From the NCBI GenBank assembly GCA_964036665.1, contig OZ038526.1:8680001-8744000 (forward strand): a DNA stretch of 64,000 nucleotides, written 5' to 3'. Position 1 is the first letter of the stretch; the number at the start of each line of letters is the position of its first letter. This document shows positions 22,801-34,800 of this stretch, one piece after another. The translations under genes were made by a program, and so were the position numbers. The notes beneath the pieces are model-generated. The model was not told the DNA's origin. It was given only the letters and a program-made list of their open reading frames with translations, and did no database searches. Source of the DNA: Gordius sp. MW1 (lineage: Eukaryota > Nematomorpha > Gordioida > Gordea > Gordiidae).

Positions 22801-25800
22801 CATAGATCGCCCGACATTATAAATTAAATAATTTTTTGACATGCTAATCTTCAATAGCTGTTAGTAATTAGTTTTTTACAATTGAATGTTTGTTATCGTT
22901 TGGCCCTCATATAATTCCGGGTAGTTTTTCGTGTTTGGGTCGGGTATTATATACAGACTTGGAAGTTACGGGCTGGCCGTGTAAGTTTTTTGGGCCAGGT
23001 CTAGGATTCTATATATTGCAGACATCTGATAACAACTAATCTCACTCGTAAGTGAAAACATATTAATAAAACTCCGTTGGTCCGGTGAGATAATATTCCT
23101 AGAGTTATTATAATTATTTTTTAAAATAACCATTAAATTGAGGAACGAAATCGATACAGCAATTCAAGGACTTAGCCAACATTGGAATTAGAGGGGGGGG
23201 GGCAAGAATGATATAAGGAGGGGCAAAATGATAATTTTTTGAAATTAAAGCCTAATTTTACTAAATTTCAGCAAATTTTTGTATTTAGAGGGGGTAGCCG
23301 CCCCTCCCTGCCCCCCCTGGCTACGCCCATGCAGCAATTAGCCAATCGAAAACGCTTACATATAAAAGTTATAGTAATCCAAAGTTTAGGGTCCTAGCCG
23401 AGTCACTAGTCTCACGTGATATGTATATATTTAAAATTCGTTTACGCATTTAAGCTCGGACCCATCAACCCATGCCGTCGTCGGGTTCTAATTCGCCCGA
23501 CATGGCCCACGAACGCCTTGTCGGTCGGAGGGGAACGATAAATGCCGAAACACAAACTTCTCGTTCTCCCTGCTCTACCGACGTAAAGCCTTCTACATGA
23601 TTAATTTCCAATTTTCAAAAAATCCCTTTTTTTGCGCTAAAATTTTGCCTGGCCAATCCTTTTCCTTCTTCTATCGTACGATTTCATGTATTTACGTTGT
23701 TATTTTCTCTGTAGAAACGGGAACATCGCTGGCACGTCGGTTCGATGGCTTTGCTGGAGAAACAGATGCAGGTGAGGAGGGCCTGGTTGTTACCCTATTT
23801 TATAAGCAGGCTTAGGGCCCAGCCCGGACATCGAAAATCGGATTCGAGCCGGCCGGGCCCGGAGTGTAACGACGTTCTAGGCTATGCCTATCACTTATTA
23901 ATTAGTTGGGAACAATTATTCTTTCTCACTTACTCGCCTGTAAACAGCCTAAATATTCTCGCTAAACGCGTGACATCATACTTAGGGTATAAGTCGAATT
24001 TTGGGGTAATTTTGTTGCTTATTTCATTAAATATGTATGGGTTTAAAGGAGGCTCGAGGCCACTCGACAAAACTAATTACCATTTCCCTGCGCGTGTGTC
24101 TCTCTCTTCAACATAACAAAAATTTCGTGCGCAGTATGCCAAGTAAATTGCGCTTTCCATGGATGACAAATGTCATACGCGCGCACTCCGCTCCCGCTTC
24201 AATTATGCATGACATATCATTAATAATTATTATGTAAGACTACAATCTCCCGCCGTTTGGTGTCAACTCGACGTGGTCCGCAAACTGTCGCGACTCTCAT
24301 TAATTATTAAAGCGAGCTCGTCATTTTTGCGACCTTGGAGGAGGGCGCGCTTAAGTCTCGTCAGTAGGTGTTCTTGTCTTTACTACGACCGTTTATACTA
24401 AAGGCTGTTTGCTTCCCAAATAGCATCTTAGGAAGCATTTCTAAGGGTGTGTCCTAATACGCGATTTTGAATCGAGATCAAGAAAGGCAAATGCATGTTA
24501 AAACATAGCCGCGTCTTAATGCGAGCGTCACATCCTTTTTGATTTGTTTTTATGTTTTGCTCACAAAACAAATATTTATACATTTATACTTTAATTACGC
24601 TTGCTAATGCATATTCATTCACATGGTAACTAGACTAAAGTTGTTCATTCCACGGCATGTAAATCGCATATCTCGACAAAAAAAACATTGCGCTTTGAAG
24701 TTGTATTGTGTATTAAGACGAGGATTAAGTTATTAAGTTTTTAGAGGTGAAAAGTTATGCGTTTATCAAGGGTCTCTATTTGACACGACGTAAACCCCTA
24801 ACGATTTGTCCCCAATCCGAATAAATTATGTATGTCGCGAGCCTTACGCGGGTTTCTAACACGGTACCATTTGTTGCCAACTGTGAATATAAATCAAAAG
24901 TTTTGGAATTTTTATCGGTTCAAATTGAAATCAAATTTATATATATATTTATCATGGTAGGAAATACATAAACCTTTGACCTTAGAAAGTGTTATACTAA
25001 AATCATTTAACACACTCCATAATGTAGATTAAATTATTGCGGCTTTTTTTAGAAAGTCAGAGAAATTTTAATTGAGATTAGAAGGACACGCCATTTAATT
25101 TTTAAAATATATTGCTTCTTATTCCCATCTCCCCTGATTTCGAATGTACTTCGAAAACGGGAAATGAACTTGTACTAAAGATGACATGACTTCGAGATTT
25201 AAAGCGCTTCTGCATAAACATAAATGTGCTGATATCTTCTTTTTAATTTGCGTTTACTCACTGCAACCTTTTTGCGACTATAAAATGTACCCCCCCCCCC
25301 CCCCCCCCCCCTTTTTCCTACTTATAAATAATGACATATATTCAAAGAAGATCATTTTTAATAACTTTGAAACTACGACCTCAAGTGTTAAACTTTTTGT
25401 TTGATCCCTCTCAAAAATGCACCCAACTAGATCATGCTGGTTTTCACGAAGGAGGACGCCCAGAGCGATGGTTTTTGGTGGGCCGCGCAACGGGGCAATT
25501 TTAGGTGCGACCTGGTGCAAAATGCCGAAACGGCTGTAGAAAATTATTTGGGCAAGTTACACGACCTAGTGGTTATAGACCGACGACAGCCCATCCACAA
25601 TGGGTTCGATTCGGACACCCTCTGCAGGTTTATTCTCACCTTAGAATCTTTATTTACTTTAGGGTGGAGTGGAGGCATACCATTTAATAGATTGATTACC
25701 ATTTTTTGTCTTTAATTTAGAAAAATAGGGAATAGATCGAGGAATTATTACTAGAATGATAATAATGTTAAAATGTTTAAAAATGAGGTATTTATTCCTC

Positions 25801-28800
25801 TTTTCCAATTTAACACTCTAAGTCCTTTGTCTCTACGCGTTGAGCTTAGCAAAAAATTGTGGGCTGTTTGGACGAAATTTAGGGAAAATGCTTTGTTTTA
25901 AGCTTCAAACACGCTTAGAGTTTATAATATCGCTCTCTCATATTCAATGTAAAAAACGTTAATAATGGCATTATTTGTGACATTATCAAGCACAATTGCC
26001 TGCCTAAATTTTTATGTCGCCATTAGGTCCTTGCGCGCTACCAAATGTAACGAGCACACCATCATCATGGCAGTAGTCAAACACTGGTGAGTTTAATTGA
26101 TTTTTTGTATTTTAATATCATCTCTAAATGTCTCGAGATGAAAATTGTCAATTTGTTTTAATAAATTTGCCATCAGGTTTAATCCTCCTAGGGACATGTC
26201 AAAAATTGTTCACATAGCGGAAATATTTATCTTAGTTCTAGTGCAACAAAAACAATATAAATTAAAATTACATCCAAGAATTTGCAATATAAATTAAAAA
26301 ATCTTCACAAATTACCATGGGCGTAGCCAGCATTGGAATTATGGGGGGGGGGCGATAAAGATTTAGGAAGGGGCAAAATGATCATTTTTAAAAATTTTAG
26401 CCATAACTTTAATAAATTTGAACAAATTTTGGATTTAGAGGGGGGGGGGCTGCCGCCCTTCCCTGCCCCATCCCCCTCCTTGGCTACGCCCATGCGTATT
26501 ACAATTTTGAAAAAAATTAAATTGCTCTTCTTATGTCTACAAGTAACTTTGAAAATCATTCGCTCGTCCAGATATTAAAGATAGTAACCAAAAATAATAC
26601 CGTTGTTTAGATAACCCGAGTCTTGGATATTAAAAAAAAATATAAAAAAGAGAAACGAAGGGATAATTAAATTTTCACAAAGTATATAACGATTAGGAGT
26701 TTTCCTTAGAGGGTTTAACACCTTACCCATTTCTAATCACTCATTTAATTTAAAATATTTTAATCGAACTATATAATATAGATTACCATAATTTTTGATT
26801 AATTTTAATTTAAAATTACTTTTTTTCGATAGCGAGGATGGAAACGAGCTCTACACAGCTCACGATCTTATAAGGGCCGGATTTAACAAAGTACATTTTA
26901 ATTTGGAGATAAACTTGTATTTTAAAAGTTAAAATACCAATTGGTTCTCAATATAACTATTGTTTAACTTTGTCATTCGCATATAAGCTTTTAGTTACTA
27001 GTCCATCGGCTTAATAAGCCATGTTTTCAACGCCTTGGCGATCATAAGAATAATGAAGTATTATAAATTTTTCAACTTGGTGCTAGATCGTTAATATATT
27101 TAGAAATCGTCTTAATATCCCCTTATGTTCACAGCTTTCTCCTCCATAGTCTTTATTAATTGATTTGCGTTTGTTACAGAGATTCTTCGAAAATTCCAGC
27201 ACGCAAGTATGCCTGAACGAGTTAACCCTCATCGAAAACGAATCCTTTATGCTGCGATGCAAGTTGGGAGCCGTACGGACCTTATTTGCTGCCCTGGACC
27301 ACAGTTCAGATGCCGTTGACATTTGCTCCACCGATAAGGAAATTCAGGTAGAACGTTTTAAACTTTTGGTTTGTATCAATCAATTTAACAAGCGTTTTTT
27401 GGTTTGGTTTCATTCGATTATTGGAATATTTTTTCAATAATCATCTGCGTTTTTTAAGGAGTAGGATTCGATTTTTCTATTAATCATTGCATTTTCCCCT
27501 TTTGATAGTGTTTATAAACAGGAGGATCTTAAATAACCTTTCAAAGGCAACTTGAGTCGGAAGTGAAACATTGAAAACTTATATTGTTTCAAGAACAAAA
27601 GATTGTTATTTACTGTGTTGTTCGTTTTGTGGGTTAAAATAGACAATATAAATTAACATTGTTAACAGGACAATTCCCTTCCTTAAATACAATTCCCTTT
27701 ATTCACTTTTTTCAGTTCATAACCATGTTTTTGAACTATTGGTAGTAACACTGCCGCAAGGGAAAATATTATAAATTGACAATTTTGAACACATTGGATT
27801 ATAAGCCTTCGATTCTTATGTAATTTTAATGACTTTTTGCTGTATAGTACGTAAATAAATCGTTCGAAAAATTGACGGGTTACACTGCCGACGAACTAAT
27901 CAATTGCAGCACCAAAATGTACTTGCCCCCGGGCAACGTAGCGGCGCTAGAAACGGCTCTCGCTTTCCTCAAAAAAGGAAAAGTAACGGAAAATTTCTCC
28001 CTCTCACACACAAACGTTTGTGCCTCTTAAGCACTTTAACAAGCGACAAATTGAGTGAATTCTGAGGGTTAAGAGCCATTCTATAATATCGCATTTCGCA
28101 CTAGAAAGATATTTAGTTCAGAACCAGAATAGGTGGGCCGAATCGGGCCGCTCAACTTTGGTAAATTTAGGTTTTTGAGCAGGCCCGGGCGGGCATCGTA
28201 ACATGATTCGGGTAATTCCGACTCGGTGAGACTTTTCATGTAGCGTATTATCGTGTTTTTGTTTTTATTTTGTGACTTTTTCTTTAATTGTAAACAATTT
28301 ATTTATGGATGTTCTTCTCCAAAAAACAAGATGGAAAATACAACGAAATTTTTGCTAAACATATATAAATCTCATTTCGGACCCGGCAGTTCAAGCAACT
28401 TTAATTATTCAGACATGGCCGGACGGACATTTATAAGGGTTCGGGCGGGCACTGGCCGGCAATTTGGTTATAAAATTGGACCAGGTCGGGTTCGGGTCGA
28501 TAAATTTAAACAGATGAGCCGCCTGAAATATTAAACATTTTAGTTTTATTTGGCGACTTAAGTTTAGGCAAACCTTGCTTCGTATTTTTAAGTGGACATG
28601 GGAACGAATTTTTCAGATTCAATAAAACGGTAGTGATGCAACCATTTAATTTTAGCAAAACTCTTTCAAAAATAATGAGGGTATTAATATGGCATCCTGC
28701 ATTTTCAGGCTTGGGAAGGCGCCTCTGTCATTGAAAACAAGAATGGACAATCCGTTTGGCACCACTGCATAAGCGTGCCGATCATGGGCTTAAAAGGGTA

Positions 28801-31800
28801 ACCTCTAGGTTATATATATTTTTCATTATTTTTATGTTTGACAATGGTAGTGAACTCTCCCAAATTGTGACTGTTCGAACACCGCTCGGCCATAATTCTT
28901 CAGAAAATCCGCATTCTTTGAGGGAATCAAGTGCCCCAGAATTGAAAAATGGTATTATGCCTGTTTCCTAACGGGCCACTTATTATCATTAATTTAGTTT
29001 TTTAAAACAAGTTGTATGACATATCTTTATACTAAACATTTCTTTATTAAAAGCACGTTTTTTACTTTCTGACGAATGCTTACTTCGACATAAATTCCAA
29101 AGGATTACCAATTGTTTATAATGTGTTCTCATTTCCAGTCATTTAGCACTTAAAAAGAGGACACATTAAAGCATCTGGAATCCTTTGATGAATTTAAAAA
29201 AAAGGTATTAACTTCTGATCTTGATTTCTGATTTTTTTCTTACTAATGCATCAGCCGAAGCCCTGTTATTTGGGCGGAGAGATAGCATGCGTTCTCTACC
29301 AAAAAATTTTAATATGCTCACTTCTGCCATTGGACCTGAGAGTACTAAACGTAATAGCTTTGATATTCAATAATTTATTATTTTCATTTCTACTTTTAAT
29401 GCGAACCTTTCTCAAAAAGTTATGCGCGCATGTTTTTAAACTCTCACCATTTTTTTGTATCGTTATTTATATTACTCCGTCTATACAATTTATAGTCGAA
29501 GTCATATTGAACTTAAAAATAATTTAATTTTATACATAATGTTTGCAAGTATTTTAAAAAATTGACCATTCGCAGTCGATTTTGGGTGAATTAAACCCCT
29601 CGAAGGTTTAAAAAAGTTACGGTGTCATAATTTTGTTACAGCTGGACATATCAACGTTCGTCGTCCTTCCTTAGCCCGGATCCATTCAATGACGATCGAA
29701 GCGCCCATTACTAAAGTTAGTTTTGTCGCTTCTTAAATTTAATTGTGTCATAGGTAATTTAGGAATTTCTACGTCACATAGTGTTTACCCGATTTGCCTA
29801 TAAATATGACAAAAGGGTATAACGGCCAAAGCGACTTACTCCCAACAGACTCAGTTTCGCTCATTCAAAGTTTTCCCTGTAGATATGTTCACTAAGGGGA
29901 AGGTCTTGTATATAAGTTTAATTGTTTTCATTAATCGGTTGTGTCATGTTATTGTAATCATCGCAAATTTTTCAGAGGTTTTAGCAATATGGCCAAACGT
30001 TGGAACCAGTTTGGTCATAATTTCTAATTTATTATTCGATAAGAGCCGTTAAAATCATTTAGACTTTTTATGAAATAGGGTGGTGTTGTAAAAACAACTG
30101 GGTTTGTCTTTTGGTTTTGGTCGACAACATGAACACACCAAACGTTTTTTGGTCCGTGTTTCTTAGTCGACCTCTAGACTTAGTCGAAATTTGAAAAACG
30201 GACCATAGTCGCGCCGTTAGTTGTTTAGACCAAGAGTCGACCAAGCAAAACCCAGGTGAACTTACTCTAGAGTGATTAATATTTGGCTCGACGTTTCACA
30301 GGTCATAAATATCCTCACGACAGCTCAACAGAGTAGTCCCATCACGGTGTCCCAAGCCCTGGACCGGGTGCTAGAAATCCTCCATTCGCCGGAATTGTAT
30401 TCTTTGCAGCACGCCCAACTCTTTTCCCACTCCACGTCCCCGCAGCACTTGGAAGAAGACAAAATAACGAGCGATTTGGTGGGAAATTTGGCCGGGATCA
30501 ATTTGGTATTATCATATTCCTAACTCGCGCTCTCACAATGATTCTTACAAGCTTATCTTTCAAAAACAACATTGGTCGAGGGCATTTTTAGTCATTCTCC
30601 AAAAGTCTGGCACAACTTTGTTAATTTTTGTAAGGGATAAATTCACCGCGAATGTTTGAATAGGTAAAGATTTTGAGAGGGGGGAGGGCATATATGGTCT
30701 TGAATTAATTAAAAATTAAGCTGATGGGTAAATTGAGCACTCTTCTCTTAAAATTTGTTGGAAACCCAGATTAACTTTTGTAGGATCTTTTCATATGTGG
30801 CTACAGAAATTAGTTTAAAATACCGAGTTGAGTTTTTAGTGGCTAGGAAATTTGGCCATCCATGTTTCATTTGGCTAAGTTTGTTTTCAAATATATTTCC
30901 AGTTTAAAAATTCTTATCGGGATTTTAACGAGGCTTTGAATTTGATTAATACTTCTTAATTTTCTGCCAGCATTAATTGTAACCACTATACCATATATAT
31001 TTCCATTAAATTTTAATCGTGCAGGAACATCGCCCATCCAAAATTAGCATGATGCGAAAACATTCAATCCAACGTAAATAATTATATACATGCTCATACT
31101 ATTTTGATTCCTCGACCGCAAAATTGTATTGTGTCCTTGATTAATTACTAACTTGACCAAATTTGCTCATAATCTTATAATGTTATTCTTTTACAATAAT
31201 TTTTTATTGGGATTTAGTTTCGGTTATCCTTAGTACGTTTAATGCGTACAAATTTAACATTTGCTTTTTAGAAAGCAGTTATGAATTGCGTGAAGCTCAC
31301 CCACTGCTAGAGATCCCCGATTCGGTACAAGCTTTGATAGCGCGAGACGCTAATTGGGATTTCCCCATATTCCAACTGGAAAAGGAAACACACAAAAGGT
31401 AGGCCCACGTTATGGTGTCAGGGTGCCCTCTTTGCCTGGCGGTTTTTTTTAAAACTCCTGAAAATTTTTAATGATTTTGGGCCGGAGTTTACCGCAATCA
31501 GACTTTAGCATATGAGTGGGGTTTGGGGGTTATTATAACCCATTCTAAATGCAACAATTTTCGCAGGCCCTTGTACTATTTGGGCATCAAAATCTTGCAA
31601 CGATTTCGGGTGGTGGAATACCTCGGGTGCAGCGACGAAGTGCTTCACGCCTGGCTCCAAATGATCGAAGCGGGCTACAAAGCTTCAAACCTTTACCACA
31701 ATTCTACCCACGCCGCCGACGTCCTGCAAGCCACTGCCTATTTCTTGGACAATCCCCTTATCAGGGTTAGTTTGCCCTTCACCCCACTCCTTTCTAAGCA

Positions 31801-34800
31801 CTTCGTTGGTCAAGTTAAAATTAATGACTCGGATGGTAAAGGAGCTCTTGAGAAGTGCAAATTATTTAAATATTTTGAAAGAGTAACCTTTCAAAGTTTT
31901 TTGATGCTTGTTGATTTAGTGTTTATAAATAATAATTAAAACGACCCTTTAAAAATTCTCCTATATAAACGACCTACCTGTTCAACGTATTATTAACAGT
32001 CTACTTGTTTTAAACGCAATGCGATGCAAAGGGCATGAATTAGGAAGGCGCATCAAGGAGATGACTATAAATCGAGCAAGTATTCGATACGATATTAGCC
32101 CTTGACCTGCTTAACACATCTCAAATATTTGCACTTGTGCTTGTTTTTTGCGTTTATGATATTTAAAATATCTGGGTTCTTAAGAAGTTTGCTGTTAGGG
32201 GATCAAGGAATTGAGTGTATTCGCAGGCAACATTGAGATTTCTTTAATTAATTATTTCTAGATTTTGAGGTATGTCATGGTCTACATCGTTTTCTTTTAG
32301 CCATGCTGAGTGAGCAGTGTTAGAAACAGGAGAAAACAATCGTTGTATGTCAGTGATTGAATTTCATTATTGCGTTAAGATTTATTCAATTGGTATGCGA
32401 TTCGTTTATAATATCGGTTAACACACGGCCAATATTTTCTGAAACGTTAAACATATTCTTTGCATATGCTAGGAAGTTATGGAGGAACATGAAATAGTGG
32501 GGGCACTCATAGCAGCGATAGTCCATGACTTGGATCATCCCGGGCGCAATTCTGCGTTTTTGTGCAATGCCTACAATGACTTATCCATCCTCTACAACGA
32601 CAAGTACTGCCGTTTGATTTGAAATTTTTTGGGGATTTTTGTTTAAAGAGTACCTTTGTATTTTTTAACAATTTGTATTTTATGCTGGAGAATATTAAAT
32701 GTGTACATTTAAGCTTTAAGTTTCCTTTCTTCTGACTATTTTAGTGATTATAAGTTAGTTAAAGATGGAGCATCATTTTGAAAGGCTCTTCAGAATTATT
32801 GACCTTTGGTATCTGCTGGTAGTTTTAAGGATTTTTTATATATCACAAATTGCATCTCTTAATATTATATTTATTTTATTCCTTCGGTTAGTTGAAATAA
32901 AATGTTAGTTAACATTATCTCAATAAATTTTTATAATGCCTTTGCTTACCTTACCTCCTAAGGTCTGTGCTGGAAAGTCACCACGTAGCTTTGGCGTTCA
33001 AATTGACTCTCAAAAACGAACAGTGCAATATATTCAAGAATCTAGATCGGTACGTACGCCATAATAAATTGCAACTTTAAGTATGCACAGCGCTCGCTAT
33101 TCGTCTTGATATTTAAACGTACTAATATTTAACGAGAAGATACTGTTGAGAAATAGAATGAATTCTTACACTTTTGTCACCTTACAGGGATGAGTTCAAG
33201 TCGTTGCGCCGGGTCATCATAGACATGGTGTTGGCGACGGAGATGGCCAAACATTTCGAGCTGTTGTCGCGCTTCTTGACCTTTCTCGACAGGTCGACCA
33301 CCATGGCCAAAACACGCATCGAACCAGCCGAGCACCTAGGGCTGGATGAGTTGGGCGGCCCGAGACATGATTCGAGCTTGGGTGGTGAATCCACATATTC
33401 GCCCGACGGTAGTCGAAGACCGAGTGCCCCTAACGCCCTGCAAGACCTAGACCTAGCGCCCCTCTCGCAACCTGTTGTCTCGTTGGATTCGGTTCGAGAA
33501 TCATCTCCGCCCCTCCTCACCCCTGCCACCAGCAATGCCATCCCCAATAAGAATGCCGGTATCGTGATCAATTTCGACGCCAAAACGCAAGGCGGAGAAG
33601 AGGTGTGAAGCGCGCTGTCTTTGAATTTTTGTTTTGCCGATATAATATGTAGCGGTATTTTAAAGTGAGTGTATCTTTATTTAGTAGCGTTGTGTTTGAA
33701 AGACCCAGATTTTTTTGCATGGATCATTCCACTGTACGATTCATCTCATTACCAAAAAAATGAATCTTTGAAATTCAGTTTACATTATACCATCATCTGT
33801 CGCGTTTCAATTTTACTTAGTGTTGGAAAAATTATTAGCAGCATCGATGGTTGATATTTTAACGGTGCATCATAGGATGTGTTCGTTGTCAATGCCCAAG
33901 ATGCTCAGCCCAGTCCGAGTATTCCCACTTCGAGTTCAACCAACAAATGGCAAGACACCTTGATGCAATTATTGTTGGGCAACGAAACGTTTAATAATTC
34001 ACCCAATATATCCCCTCACTCGGGAATCAATTCGAATCCTGGAGGATCCGTAGTTACCTCTGGGTCTGCCTCTAAAAATCGGGCCCTGGTGTTGGATATG
34101 CTCATCAAATGCGCCGACGTTTCGAACCCGTGCAGGCCTTTGGATGTATGCAAGGAGTGGTCCAAGCGTATCGCCGAAGAATATTTTGAACAGGTTAGTT
34201 GTTGGGCTCAAATTAGTTCGAATCGTAGACTAGATAGACTGCTCACCATCGCACAAATTGTGTACCCTTTTTCCCACCATTTTGATGTGAACATGGTAGT
34301 GGTGATCATATAGAAATAGTAATTTTCGCAAATTAAAAAATAAAAAGGTAATTAAAAAATATCGAATTGGGTAGATATCAAAAACAGCATTTTAAAATAA
34401 ATATCGTTTAAACAATACATAAATTAAAAATGTAAAAACTGCGATTTAAATTTGTTTAAGAATATAGCGCCATCAATATTTTGTTTAATATTAATTTATT
34501 GACGTTCGTTTTAATTTATAAACTAGTGAGGAAGGTTAGTGTAAAATTACATGGTTAAAATACGCCAGTTGCTCTCTTCAAAATGGAGGAAAATTTGACA
34601 CACAATTAACCATATGCACAATATGGCATGAGCAGTCTATCTAGTCTATGGTTCGAATAGATTTAATAAAAACACTAAAAACTTGGTCAACCTTGTTTAG
34701 AGGCTTTTAAATTACGCATTGAGCCGCAATTTTATATGCTACTTATCATCCGTTTAAAACAGTTTTCAGGGGCCAGTGTCAATGTAAATAATGTTTGTGC

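Noticed and set aside
29139-29204. Candidate PDE8 exon reading HLALKKRTH
   Set aside because: It resembles the HFVSLKK segment but has an in-frame TAA, and its length does not fit the phases of its neighbours. The exon at 28851-28951 fits both.
33182-33583. Minus-strand open frame opposite PDE8 exon 17
   Set aside because: It is the antisense shadow of a conserved exon.
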